From JASHPR01 sp963778075 (GTDB lineage: Bacteria > Actinomycetota > Actinomycetes > Streptosporangiales > Streptosporangiaceae), in the NCBI GenBank assembly GCA_963778075.1, contig CAVZTJ010000001.1, positions 434,001-498,000 of the forward strand: a stretch of 64,000 nt of DNA, written 5' to 3'. Positions 1 through 8,717 of this stretch are shown here, in pieces. The position numbers and the translations under genes are program-made. How positions within the stretch are numbered: position 1 is the stretch's first letter; every line of letters begins with the position of its first letter. The notes under the pieces are model-generated. The model ran no database searches and was not told where the DNA came from. It worked only from the letters and a program-made list of their open reading frames with translations.

Positions 1-1638
1 ATCGCGAACGCCGACACCCTGCAGTCGTGGCTGCCGCTGTACTGGTTCGGCCAGAACGGCAAGGCCCAGGTCAACTACGCGCTGAGCGTCGGCAAGCCGC
101 CCGTCTACTCCAACGGCGGCAAGACGGTGACGATCAGCCTGAATCCCGAATACAAATGGTCCAACGGCAAGCCGGTTACCACCCGTGACGTCCAGTTCTA
201 CATCAACGTCCTGACCGCGTCGGACAAGGCGTACCCGCAGAACTGGATCGGCTACTCGGCGAGCGGGTTCCCGTTCAACGTCACGTCGATCAAGTACGAG
301 TCAGCGACGCAGTTCAGCATCACGTTCAACAAGGCGTACAACCACTACTGGCTGCTGTACAACGAGCTCAGCCAGATCTACCCGTTCCCCACCTACGCCT
401 GGGACAAGACCTCACAGTCGACCCCGGTCGGCAGCTATGACATGACGCCCGCCGGCGCGCTCAAGGTCATCAACTTCCTGAACAGCCGGAGCAAGGACCT
501 GGCGGGGTGGAACACCGACCCGCTCTGGCAGGCCGTCGACGGCCCGTACAAGCTCAAGTCGTATACGCCATCCAGCGGCCAGCAGGTGTTCGTCCGCAAC
601 GGCAAGTACACCGGCGCCGACCCCGGTCACATCGACAGCTACACCCTGCAGCCCTTCACCAGCGCGCAGTCGGAGATTTCCACGCTGCTTGCCGGGAACT
701 CGATCACGTACGGGTACCTGCCGCTGACCGACCTCCAGGTCGCATCGCGGCTGAAGGGCGAGGGATACACGATCGCGCCCTGGCCGCTGTTCGGGTTCGC
801 GCAGCTTCCGCTGAACCTCACCAACCCGCAGGTCGGCCCGATCTTCCAGCAGCTGTACGTCCGGCAGGCCATGCAGCAGCTCATTAACCAGAACGTCCTC
901 GTCAAGCAGGCCTTCCACGGGTATGCGGTCCCGACGTACGGGCCGGTCCCGACCGCGGTCCCGAATCCGTTCGTCGACTCCTACGAGCGGCACAACCCGT
1001 ACCCCTACAGCCCCTCGGCCGCCAAGCACCTGCTGACCAGCCACGGCTGGACCGTCCCGGGTTCCGGCGCCGCGACCTGCGCCAAGCCGGGCACCGGCGC
1101 GGGCGAGTGCGGGAAGGGCATCAGCAAGGGCGCGCGCCTGTCGTTCAACCTGCAGTACACCAGCGGCGTCCCCACCGTGACCGAAGAGGTCGCCGCCATG
1201 CAGACCGACTTCGCGCTTGCCGGCATCCAGCTCAACCTGAGCCCCGCCCCGATCGACACGCTGTTCTCCACCGAAGTGGCGTGCGATCCGAAGACCGGGG
1301 CCAACTGCAAGTGGCAGATGATCGACACTGGGCAGGGCTGGGTCTACTCGGCGCCGCAGTTCGCGCCGACCGGCGAATCGCTGTTCCTCACCGGCGCGGG
1401 GTCGAACTCATACAGCTACAGCGACCCGAAGGCCGATGCGCTGATCAAGGCGTCACTCACCGACAACGGCCTGGGCTCGATCCAGGCCTACGAGAACTAC
1501 CTGGCCCAGCAGCTGCCGACGCTGTGGCTCCCCTGGCAGGTCAACCAGGTCTCGGTGATCAGCAACAAGCTGCACGGCGCACTGCCGCAGGATCCGTATC
1601 AGCAGATGTACCCGCAGTTCTGGTGGCTGTCGAGCTGA
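1..1638 (+). CDS. ABC transporter family 5 substrate-binding protein, 5' end outside window
   Basis: Extracellular solute-binding protein of the oligopeptide/nickel (SBP_bac_5) type, which delivers a peptide-like ligand to an ABC importer. The frame is open from base 1, so the start, signal peptide and first part of lobe I lie upstream. Visible family features are the early WSNGKPVTTRDV block (the usual 'W-S-D/N-G-x-P-V/L-T-A-x-D-V' motif), Trp/Tyr-rich ligand-cleft segments, and a C-terminal LPTLWLPWQ region. A start at base 127 would fall inside the conserved domain and is not credible. It is followed after 23 bases by an amidohydrolase on the same strand, so the three genes to 3829 look like one operon. 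A second family 5 protein at 3852-5711 is clearly paralogous (same WSNG and NELSQI blocks). The ligand cannot be read from the sequence. Confidence 0.9.
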   Translation: MANADTLQSWLPLYWFGQNGKAQVNYALSVGKPPVYSNGGKTVTISLNPEYKWSNGKPVTTRDVQFYINVLTASDKAYPQNWIGYSASGFPFNVTSIKYESATQFSITFNKAYNHYWLLYNELSQIYPFPTYAWDKTSQSTPVGSYDMTPAGALKVINFLNSRSKDLAGWNTDPLWQAVDGPYKLKSYTPSSGQQVFVRNGKYTGADPGHIDSYTLQPFTSAQSEISTLLAGNSITYGYLPLTDLQVASRLKGEGYTIAPWPLFGFAQLPLNLTNPQVGPIFQQLYVRQAMQQLINQNVLVKQAFHGYAVPTYGPVPTAVPNPFVDSYERHNPYPYSPSAAKHLLTSHGWTVPGSGAATCAKPGTGAGECGKGISKGARLSFNLQYTSGVPTVTEEVAAMQTDFALAGIQLNLSPAPIDTLFSTEVACDPKTGANCKWQMIDTGQGWVYSAPQFAPTGESLFLTGAGSNSYSYSDPKADALIKASLTDNGLGSIQAYENYLAQQLPTLWLPWQVNQVSVISNKLHGALPQDPYQQMYPQFWWLSS

Positions 1639-1661
1639 CCGCGGCCGAGAGCTGAGGGCTG

Positions 1662-2915
1662 ATGGGGATGGCGGCGATTCCGGCGGACGGCTCGCGGCTG
1701 GCCGTGTCCGGTGCGCGCGTGTTCGACGCGCGGGCCGGCCGGTGGGCCACGGGCACGACCGTGCTCATCGACGGCGAGGCGATCGCCGGGGTGACCGGCG
1801 CGGCACCGGACGGCTGGCCGGTGATCCACCTGCCAGGCGCCAGCCTGCTGCCGGGCTTCATCGACGCGCACACGCACGTACTGCTGCGCAGCACCCTCGA
1901 CGAGCTCGACCTGGCGCGGCAGATGATCGAGGAGAATCCCGGCCACCGCGCCGCCAGCGCGGTGCAGGCGATGTCCATCGCGCTCGCGCACGGGTTCACC
2001 ACGGTCCGCGATCTCGGCACCGAGGGCGCCGCGTACCTAGACGTGGGCCTTCGCGACGCCGCCCGGGAGGGCATCGTGCCGGGACCGCGGATGCTCGTGG
2101 CCGGGCCCGCCATCCGGTCAACCGGCCGGTACCCCATCCCCGGATATCCCCACAACGTGACGTTCCCGGTCGGTGTGGACAGCTGCACGGGACCGGACGC
2201 GTGCCGCGAGACGGTGCGGACCCAGATCGCGTACGGTATCGACGTCCTGAAGGTCTACGCCAGCGGGCGGGTGGATCCGCCGGCCGACTCCCGCAGTTAC
2301 CCGGACGGCCCGCTGGTCTGGTCGGCCGAGGAGATGGCGGCGCTGGTCGACGAGGCGCACCGGCAGGGCATCCGGGTTGCCGCCCACGCCCAGACCATCA
2401 GCGGGACCTGGCTGGCCGTCACCGGCGGCGTCGACTCGATTGAGCACGGCTTCGCCATCTCGCCGGAGCTGGCGGCCGAGATGGCAGGCCGCGGGACGGT
2501 CCTGGTGCCGACGCTGCTGGTCTCCCGCGAAGCGGCCGAGCGCGGCTGGTACGTGAAGGAGCCGGTGCGCGCGGCCCATGACCGCTCGTTCGAGAACTGC
2601 CTCGCCGCCGGGGTGCGCATCGCGCTCGGCACGGACGTCGGCGGCTTCGAGTGGACCCGCGTATCGCAGGCCGAGGAGTTCGCGCTCATGACCGGGCTCG
2701 GGATGCCGCACGCGGACGCGCTGCGGGCCGGGACCATCGTCGCGGCGGACCTGCTGGGGCTCGCCGGAGCGGCCGGGGTCATCGAGGCGGGCGCGGCGGC
2801 GGACATCGTCGCCGTCGCCGGTGACCCGCTGCAGGACATCGCCTGCGTGCAGCAGGTCGAGCTGGTGATCCAGCGCGGCCGGGTCGCGTTTGACGGGCGG
2901 CCGGCAGCGGCATGA
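1662..2915 (+). CDS. Amidohydrolase family protein (imidazolonepropionase/prolidase-like)
   Basis: A 417-residue metal-dependent hydrolase of the amidohydrolase superfamily, cytoplasmic since no signal is seen. The metal site is visible: the HxH of DAHTHVLLR near residues 70-72, a lysine in DVLKVYASG near 199 that could be the carbamylated ligand, His in AAHAQT near 243, His in SIEHGF near 262, and Asp in LGTDVGG near 325. The C-terminus carries the usual small beta-domain with GAAADIVAVAGDPL. The sequence resembles the dipeptidase/imidazolonepropionase-like branch that cleaves amide bonds in small peptides or cyclic amides. It sits 23 bases after a peptide-type binding protein and overlaps the next gene by ATGA, so it probably processes whatever that transporter imports. 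The exact substrate is unknown. Confidence 0.88.
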   Translation: MGMAAIPADGSRLAVSGARVFDARAGRWATGTTVLIDGEAIAGVTGAAPDGWPVIHLPGASLLPGFIDAHTHVLLRSTLDELDLARQMIEENPGHRAASAVQAMSIALAHGFTTVRDLGTEGAAYLDVGLRDAAREGIVPGPRMLVAGPAIRSTGRYPIPGYPHNVTFPVGVDSCTGPDACRETVRTQIAYGIDVLKVYASGRVDPPADSRSYPDGPLVWSAEEMAALVDEAHRQGIRVAAHAQTISGTWLAVTGGVDSIEHGFAISPELAAEMAGRGTVLVPTLLVSREAAERGWYVKEPVRAAHDRSFENCLAAGVRIALGTDVGGFEWTRVSQAEEFALMTGLGMPHADALRAGTIVAADLLGLAGAAGVIEAGAAADIVAVAGDPLQDIACVQQVELVIQRGRVAFDGRPAAA

Positions 2916-3829
2916 CGTACTCGGTTGCCGCCGTCGACCAGGACGAGGGAGTCATGGGCGTGGCGGTCCAGTCGCACTGGCTCGCCGTCGGCGGGATCGT
3001 CCCGTGGGCCGTGGCCGGGATCGGTGTGCTGGCCACGCAGGCCAATTCCGATCTGACCGCGGGACGGCGCGGGCTGGAGCTGCTGGCTTTCTCCCGGTCG
3101 GCAGAGGCGACGCTGGCCGGCCTGCTGTGCGATGATCCCCGCGCCGCCGTCAGCCAGATCGCCGTCCTCGACGCCGCCGGCCGGGTCGCGGTGCACACCG
3201 GGAACCGCTGCGTGGCGGAGGCCGGCCATCGCACCGGGGCCGGCTGGTCGGTCCAGGCCAACATGATGCTGCGGCCGACCGTGCCGGACGCGATGGCGGC
3301 CGCGTGGACCGAGAACGCGGGGGCGCCGCTCGCGGCACGCATGCTGACGGTGCTGCGCGCCGCGCAGGCCGAAGGCGGCGACGCGCGCGGCCAGCAGTCC
3401 GCGGCGATGCTGATCGTGAGCCTCCGGGCGGGCGAGCCGCTGGACACGATCCTGGACGTCCGGGCCGACGACCATGCTGACCCGCTCGCCGAGCTCGAGC
3501 GCCTGTGCGTGCTCGGCGAGGCCTACCGGGAACACGAGCTGGGCCTGAACCTGCTCGCGGCCGACCCCGGCCAGGCGCTTGCCCACTGGACCCGTGCCGC
3601 AGCGTTCGCGCCGGGTAACGAGGAACTCGGGTTCTGGCGCGCGATCGCCCTGGCCTCGGTCGGCCAGCGGACGCAGGCACGGCAGATCCTGCTGCCGCTG
3701 CTGCGGGCCAGCCCGGGATGGCGCAGCATGCTTTCGCGCCTTCCCGCCGCCGGGTTGCTTCCCGACGACCCGGGCTTGCTCGACGGCCTGCTGCGGGACT
3801 CCCCCGGTGTCCCGCAGCGTGGCCGCTGA
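2912..3829 (+). CDS. DUF1028 domain-containing protein
   Basis: 305 residues. The N-terminal about 200 residues match the DUF1028 family, an Ntn-hydrolase-like fold often found beside amidohydrolases and peptide transporters. Recognisable blocks are the start MTYSVAAVDQ, GVAVQSHWLAVG, VLATQANSD, AAVHTGNRC-like VAVHTGNRCVAEAGH, and GWSVQANMM. The C-terminal third (from about 215) is helical with ADPGQALAHWTRAAAFAPGN, typical of a tetratricopeptide-like unit. ATGA overlap with the amidohydrolase gene implies translational coupling. The biochemical role of the family is not established; a hydrolytic role in the same peptide or amide pathway is an inference from context. Confidence 0.85.
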   Translation: MTYSVAAVDQDEGVMGVAVQSHWLAVGGIVPWAVAGIGVLATQANSDLTAGRRGLELLAFSRSAEATLAGLLCDDPRAAVSQIAVLDAAGRVAVHTGNRCVAEAGHRTGAGWSVQANMMLRPTVPDAMAAAWTENAGAPLAARMLTVLRAAQAEGGDARGQQSAAMLIVSLRAGEPLDTILDVRADDHADPLAELERLCVLGEAYREHELGLNLLAADPGQALAHWTRAAAFAPGNEELGFWRAIALASVGQRTQARQILLPLLRASPGWRSMLSRLPAAGLLPDDPGLLDGLLRDSPGVPQRGR

Positions 3830-3851
3830 CGGCCGCTGACCTCCTGGGCGG

Positions 3852-5711
3852 CTACTTCACGAAGTACCAGTTCTCCGGGTTGATGCTGAGCGTCGCGCTC
3901 TGCGGCAGGGCACCCTTCAGGTTGCTGGCGATCTCGGTGAGCTGGGCGGCGGCATCCGGCGCCCAGATCTCGGGAAGCTGGGAAGCCAGGTAGTTCTGCC
4001 AGGTGTACATGTACTGCAGGTTGCTGCTGGTCAGCGTCTTCTCGATCATCGAGTCGTTGGTCTGGCTGCAGTACCCGCCGATGTCGGCGACACCGTTGCA
4101 CAGGAACAGCGTGTCGCCGGTCGGCAGGAAGTCCGGCGAGAACGTCCAGCCGTTGCCGTAGTAGGCCATGTCCCAGTTGCACGGGATGTGCCCGACGACG
4201 CAGTTGCCGCCCGCGCCGACCTCGCTGGCCGGCTTGGGCTCCACGTTGAGCTTGATGCCGACCTGCGCCGCGTTCGACTGCAGCTGGGCCATCATCGACG
4301 TGATCCAGGCGACCCCGCTCGCGTACGGGAAGACGAAGCTCAGGGGCTTGCCCGCGGCGATACCGGGCCCGCACTTGGCCGGGTCGACACAGGTGCTGGT
4401 CCCGCCGGGGACGACCTTCCAGCCGTGGCTGGTCAGCAGGGCCTTGGCCTTGGCGATGCTGAACGGGAACGGGCCGATGCCGGAGGCCTCCTGCGCCTTG
4501 CCTTCTGACGACAGGAACGGGGTTGTCGGGGTGCTGCCGACCGGCCCGACCGTCGGCACGCCGTAGCCGCGCAGCGGACCGTCGATTACCGCTTTCTGGT
4601 TGGTCAGGTACGCCATCGCCTGCCGGAAGTACAGCTGCTTCAGGATCGGCGCGTTGCCGGTGCTGGCTTGCTCGTTGATCGAGTAGTAGTCGATCCCGAA
4701 CGCGTACAGCGGCGAGAGCGTGTAGCCGTGCAGCGGGTTGGCGCCAGCTGTTGCTCCGGCCGGCTTGTCCGGCGCGTCCTCCGGCGGAAGGTAGCCGTAG
4801 TCGATCTTGGTGCTGGAGGACGGCGACTGCATCACGTCGTACTCGGCGGAGTCGGTGGTGAACGGCACTTCCTCGAACGCCGCCAGCTTCGGCTTTATCG
4901 GGCCGGAGTACTTCTTGTTCGGCACGAACGTCATGTGCCCGTCGGAGCTGAACGCGCTCAGGTGCCACGGCCCGTCCACGATCTGCCAGATCGGTGACGT
5001 CGCGTACCCGGCCTCGTCCTGGGACTGCTTGTTCAGGTAGTTGTAGACGGCGGCGCAGTCGCTGACCGTGGTGTCGCAGTTGCTGGGCCCGGAGGCGGTC
5101 CGGTCCCACGCGGCGGGTATCGGCGTGATCTGGCTCAGCTCGTTGTACTGGAACCAGGTCGGCGAGTACGCCTTGTTCATCACCATCGTCAGCTCGGTGG
5201 GGCTGACCACCGTGATGTCGTGCACGTCCTGCGGGAACCCGGTGCCCAGTCCCCAGTCCTGCGGCACGGCCTGCAGCATGTTCAGCCAGAACACGACGTC
5301 CTGGGCGGTCACCTGGGTGCCGTTGGACCACATGTAGTGCTTCAGCTTGACCGTGACCGTGGTGCCGTTGAACGTCGCCGGGTAGGCCAGGCTTAGCGAG
5401 GTGTTCAGCGTGGGCTTCGCACCAGTGCCGAACCAGTACAGCGGCCGGTACATCAGCCACTGCAGGTCGAAGATGTTGGAGTTGCTGGCGTAAGTGCTGT
5501 TCATGAACGGGAACGCGTAGTTCGGCGGGCTCGACGGAAACTCGGCCATGACGGCCGTGCCGCCCTTCGCCGCCGTGCCGGATGACCCGGTGCTGCCGGA
5601 ACTGCTGCAGGCCCCGGCAACCAGGGCCAGCGCTAGCGCGCCGAGACCCGCCACGAGCATCCTGCCACGCTGCCTGAACCTGGATCTGCTCTGTTGCGGG
5701 GACGGCTTCAT
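3852..5711 (-). CDS. ABC transporter family 5 substrate-binding lipoprotein
   Basis: 619-residue complete oligopeptide-type binding protein. It has an N-terminal Arg-rich segment, a hydrophobic stretch and a lipobox (VAGA before Cys35), so it should be a membrane-anchored lipoprotein. Cys pairs in the mature part (for example CDTTVSDC, CVDPAKC, CVVGHIPC) suggest disulfides. The MWSNGTQVTAQDV block marks the family. The start is supported by AAGGAG placed nine bases upstream. It faces the upstream operon convergently, with only 22 bases between stops. It is paralogous to the binding protein at 1-1638, so this locus carries two receptors of one type and no permease or ATPase inside the window. 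Confidence 0.93.
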   Translation of the reverse strand: MKPSPQQSRSRFRQRGRMLVAGLGALALALVAGACSSSGSTGSSGTAAKGGTAVMAEFPSSPPNYAFPFMNSTYASNSNIFDLQWLMYRPLYWFGTGAKPTLNTSLSLAYPATFNGTTVTVKLKHYMWSNGTQVTAQDVVFWLNMLQAVPQDWGLGTGFPQDVHDITVVSPTELTMVMNKAYSPTWFQYNELSQITPIPAAWDRTASGPSNCDTTVSDCAAVYNYLNKQSQDEAGYATSPIWQIVDGPWHLSAFSSDGHMTFVPNKKYSGPIKPKLAAFEEVPFTTDSAEYDVMQSPSSSTKIDYGYLPPEDAPDKPAGATAGANPLHGYTLSPLYAFGIDYYSINEQASTGNAPILKQLYFRQAMAYLTNQKAVIDGPLRGYGVPTVGPVGSTPTTPFLSSEGKAQEASGIGPFPFSIAKAKALLTSHGWKVVPGGTSTCVDPAKCGPGIAAGKPLSFVFPYASGVAWITSMMAQLQSNAAQVGIKLNVEPKPASEVGAGGNCVVGHIPCNWDMAYYGNGWTFSPDFLPTGDTLFLCNGVADIGGYCSQTNDSMIEKTLTSSNLQYMYTWQNYLASQLPEIWAPDAAAQLTEIASNLKGALPQSATLSINPENWYFVK

Positions 5712-6044
5712 CGTCGCATCTCCTTAGCCCGGCGAACCATCAGCTGGCCATGCGCAAGACAAGCTCACCACTGACGAGCGCGGTGGCCTACCGGCCTGGT
5801 GTCCTTGGTCTCGCGCCGTCTCATCGGGGGGCGGCGCTGACGCCGCATGGCGGCCGCACCGCTCGGGTCTTGCTGTCGGCCCAGGCCGACAGCAAGCGCA
5901 TTAGAAAAACGTTTGTCTTGTCCGAACATAGGCCGCTGGCCGGGAGCCCCTCAAGAGAAACGCCTGCGATGCTGCGGAATCGATATCAAGCGGGCACGAC
6001 ACCCGCAAGGACCTATAACGGCAGCCTTGGCCCACCCGCACGTC
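5712..6044. other. Intergenic region upstream of the binding-protein gene
   Basis: About 330 bases between the start of the lipoprotein gene and the end of the broken DUF2332 gene. It must hold the promoter for the lipoprotein (reading leftward). A locally less GC-rich stretch occurs around 5900-5930. No convincing coding sequence or named operator was seen. Confidence 0.4.
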
Positions 6045-7143
6045 CTAGGAGTCTGCCAGCCACGCCAGGAAGCTGCCCTGCGACCAGCAGCGGCCAACGG
6101 CCTCGGCGTGCAGAGCCGACCCGGCGAACACCGCCAGGCCGATGATGCTGTGGCCAGAGGCGCGGCGATCGCCAAGCGTCGGTATGGCCGGCGCTACTCC
6201 GACCCCCTCCACCGACACCCACGCCACCGCCCGCCTGGCGGCCACTTCGTCGAGGCGGTGCAGGAAGCGCAGCCGGGCTCTCGAGCGGGAAGTGCGACAG
6301 CGCCCACGTCGTGATGACGACGGGCAGCGCGTCCCCGGGCACCCGGGCGAAGGCATCGGGCAGCACCTCGATGGCGTCGCCTCGCAGCAGCAGCGGAGGC
6401 GCCGTCGCCGCCAGCGCCATCTCGGCTTCGAGCCTCGCGGCCCGTTCCGGCTGATCCGGGCATAGGCAGGCGCGCAGCCACCGCGCGTCATCCGCATCGG
6501 TCACGTCCACCGGATCGAGGTCGACGCCGGCCCGGGCGACTACCTCGGGCATCGCCCGAGCCGGGACAGGACGGTCTCCCACGACTTTCGACCACATCTG
6601 CACGGGCGAGGACGGGTCGCCCAGCGATTGCCCGTTGCCGTACATGATGCCAACGCGATCGACGTTGAGATTGAGCCCAGCGCCGCAGCCCACGTCGATC
6701 AGCCCGACCGCATTCGCGCCTGCCCGGCGCGCCGCCTCGGCAATGGCCGGATACAGGACGGCGCAATGCCCGGTCTCGCTGGCCCGCGTCTGCCGCCGCG
6801 CGGCGATGGCCGCAACCGAGTCGGTCATTCGCAGCAGCGTGTCGATCGCCGCGCCAGCGGCAGCGTCGCCGTCCGCGGCGGCGTAGGCCGCGGCGAGCGC
6901 CGGGGCGCGTCCGGCGAGGGCCAGGTCGTGCAGCGCGGCGAGGATCACCGTGGGGTGCCGCTTGCGCGCCGGCGCCGCCTCGATGGCGCGCAGCGCGTCG
7001 CCGGACTCACTCAGCGCGACGGCGACGCGCTCGTACAGCGGCGACGTTCCGGCGGCGTCGACCTCACCGAAGCGCCGGTACGCCTGAGCAAGCGGGCGGC
7101 CTCTGCCCGCGGATACGGCGCTTCCTGCGGTTGGTCCCGGCAT
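6045..7143 (-). pseudogene. DUF2332 family protein, frameshifted near the C-terminus
   Basis: The N-terminal three quarters read as a DUF2332 protein: LAQAYRRFGEVDAAGTSPLYERVA at the start and a methyltransferase-like glycine motif IDVGCGAGLNLNVD. The family has no firmly known activity. After ALSHFPLE (about 6275-6285) the frame changes. The proper continuation, RLRFLHRLDEVAARRAV followed by AWVSVEGVG, is found in another frame and stops at 6045. One extra base (or two missing) in the run CTCGAGAGCCCGG explains it. Either a true frameshift or a sequencing error; the original frame would run on to 6013 with meaningless sequence. Start ATG at 7143. Confidence 0.75.
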
Positions 7144-7269
7144 CCCGGCGATTTTAGCCGCTGGAGCGACACCCGCGGCGCTCCAGAGCCTTAGCTACGA
7201 CAGCCCCCGGCCCTCCAGGACCTCGGCATAGTGGTGTGATGGGTGGCCATGAGCCAGAAGGCTGATGTC

Positions 7270-8193
7270 ATGAAAGCCATCACCGTTCGAAACCGCGGTG
7301 CCGGCGTCGGTGGACTGTCCCTGACGGACATGCCCTACCCGCACGCCGCCCAGAATGATGTCATCGTGCGGGTCCATGCCGGGGGGTTCACTCCCGGCGA
7401 GCTGGACTGGCCGACAACATGGGCCGATCGCGCTGGGCGCGACCGGACGCCGAGCGTGCCCGGCCATGAGCTGTCGGGTGTCGTCGCTGAGCTGGGGTAC
7501 GGAACCACCGGCCTCACCGTCGGCCAGCGGGTGTTCGGGCTGACCGACTGGTCTCGCAACGGCTCCCTGGCTGAGTACGCCGCGGTGGAGGCCCGCAACC
7601 TCGCCCCGCTTCCGGCTGACGTCGATCACATCGTGGCCGCCGCTGTGCCAATCTCCGGGCTGACCGCATGGCAGGGGCTGATCGACCACGCTCGCCTCCG
7701 GACAGGCCAGACCGTGCTGATCCACGGTGCCGCTGGCGGTGTCGGCTCCATCGCCGTGCAACTCGCCCGCGAGGTGGGAGCCGTAGTGATCGGCACCGGC
7801 CGCGCCGCTGACCGCGACACAGCCGTCGGTTTGGGGGTAAACACCTTCTTGGACCTGCAGGCCGACAAGCTGGAAGACGCCGGCGAGGTTGACGTGGTGT
7901 TCGATGTGATCGGTGGTGAAATTCTCGACCGGTCGGCGGCACTGGTGCGCGCCGGCGGCACGCTAGTCAGCATCGCCAGGGTGCCCAAGGTCCAGCCCAA
8001 GGACGGGCACGCCGTGTTCTTCGTCGTCGAACCCGGCCGCTCCCGGCTCGTGGAGCTCGCCCAGCGGCTCAGGGACGGACGGCTCAAGCCCATCGTCGGA
8101 GCGGTACGGCCGCTCGCCGAAGCGCCTGCTGCGTTCGCCCCCGACCGGCGCACCCCCGGCAAGACGATCATCCGGATCGCCGAAGGCGGGTAG
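7270..8193 (+). CDS. NADP-dependent zinc-independent alcohol dehydrogenase-like oxidoreductase
   Basis: About 308 residues of the medium-chain dehydrogenase superfamily, quinone-oxidoreductase branch. It transfers hydride from NADPH to quinones or enones in the cytoplasm. The Rossmann motif VLIHGAAGGVGSIAVQLA is clear, as are TPSVPGHELSGVV and the loop SGLTAWQGL. There are no structural zinc cysteines. I prefer the ATG at 7270 (MKAITVRN), preceded by AGAAGG eight bases upstream and matching the family N-terminus. GTG 7243 and ATG 7249 are also in frame. It converges on the YCII gene, and a small hairpin spans both stop codons. Confidence 0.85.
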   Translation: MKAITVRNRGAGVGGLSLTDMPYPHAAQNDVIVRVHAGGFTPGELDWPTTWADRAGRDRTPSVPGHELSGVVAELGYGTTGLTVGQRVFGLTDWSRNGSLAEYAAVEARNLAPLPADVDHIVAAAVPISGLTAWQGLIDHARLRTGQTVLIHGAAGGVGSIAVQLAREVGAVVIGTGRAADRDTAVGLGVNTFLDLQADKLEDAGEVDVVFDVIGGEILDRSAALVRAGGTLVSIARVPKVQPKDGHAVFFVVEPGRSRLVELAQRLRDGRLKPIVGAVRPLAEAPAAFAPDRRTPGKTIIRIAEGG

Positions 8194-8205
8194 CCCTACG
8201 GCTAC
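8190..8205. terminator. Short hairpin across two convergent stop codons
   Basis: GTAGCC-CTAC-GGCTAC, a six-base-pair stem with four-base loop. It contains the TAG stop of the oxidoreductase and, on the other strand, the TAG stop of the YCII gene. There is no T-tract, so termination activity is a guess. Confidence 0.35.
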
Positions 8206-8528
8206 TCCTGCAGCGGCCACACCTCGACCACTCCATGAGCGACCGCACAGGGAGTCCGCGAAACGATCTCGGCCGCCTCCGCCAGCGTCGCCGCCTCGAT
8301 AACTGCGAACCCGGCTACGGGAAGGGGCGACGACATGAACGGCCCGTCCTGCGTGGTCATGCCAGCCGCGCCAGGGTTGCGCACCTGGACGGGCCGCCCG
8401 GCGATGCCCATGTCAAACCCCCGCTCGTAAAGGCCGGCGTCATAGGCATGCGCCTCGTCCCTGACGGCTTGGTCGGTTCGGTCGTAGCCCGCCTGGTCGC
8501 CGTAGCCGATGGTTACGAACTTCGCCAT
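8202..8528 (-). CDS. YCII-related (DGPF-type) small protein
   Basis: 108 residues with the layout of YCII-related proteins (a dimeric alpha-beta fold): MAKFVTIGYGDQ at the start, TQDGPFMSSPLPVAGFAVIEA in the middle, where DGPF is the family signature, and a final GVVEVWPL strand. Such proteins commonly sit beside ECF sigma factors, though none is adjacent here. The enzymatic role is unknown; active-site His/Asp residues of canonical YciI are not obvious. The start is ATG at 8528, with GAGCGCGAG just upstream. Confidence 0.8.
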   Translation of the reverse strand: MAKFVTIGYGDQAGYDRTDQAVRDEAHAYDAGLYERGFDMGIAGRPVQVRNPGAAGMTTQDGPFMSSPLPVAGFAVIEAATLAEAAEIVSRTPCAVAHGVVEVWPLQE

Positions 8529-8594
8529 CTCGCGCTCCTAGGGTCTCTCGTAAACGTTCCGTCTACGAACTATGACGGGGCGATCACCGGCAAC

Positions 8595-8717
8595 TCATCG
8601 CCCCGCACGGCGTTCGGCGGTCACGAGGACGCGCCGGGTGATGGTGGCCATGTTGGCGTTCATCTCGGTGATGCGTGCCCGCTGCTGCGCCGCCGTGGGA
8701 GGCGGCAGGCTTGTCAT
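8595..8717 (-). CDS. Possible 40-residue ORF coupled to AAC(3)
   Basis: An ATGA overlap with the end of the aminoglycoside acetyltransferase gene opens a 40-codon frame (starts MTSLPPPTAAQQ, ends TAERRAGR). It has the composition of an actinobacterial peptide and is ideally placed for translational coupling, but no family is recognised. It may be chance. Confidence 0.25.
   Translation of the reverse strand: MTSLPPPTAAQQRARITEMNANMATITRRVLVTAERRAGR

Noticed and set aside
3523..5460. Long minus-strand open frame of 645 residues overlapping the binding protein gene
   Set aside because: It is the shadow frame of the lipoprotein gene: Arg/Gly/Ala-rich with no family pattern, whereas the other frame has signal peptide and conserved blocks.
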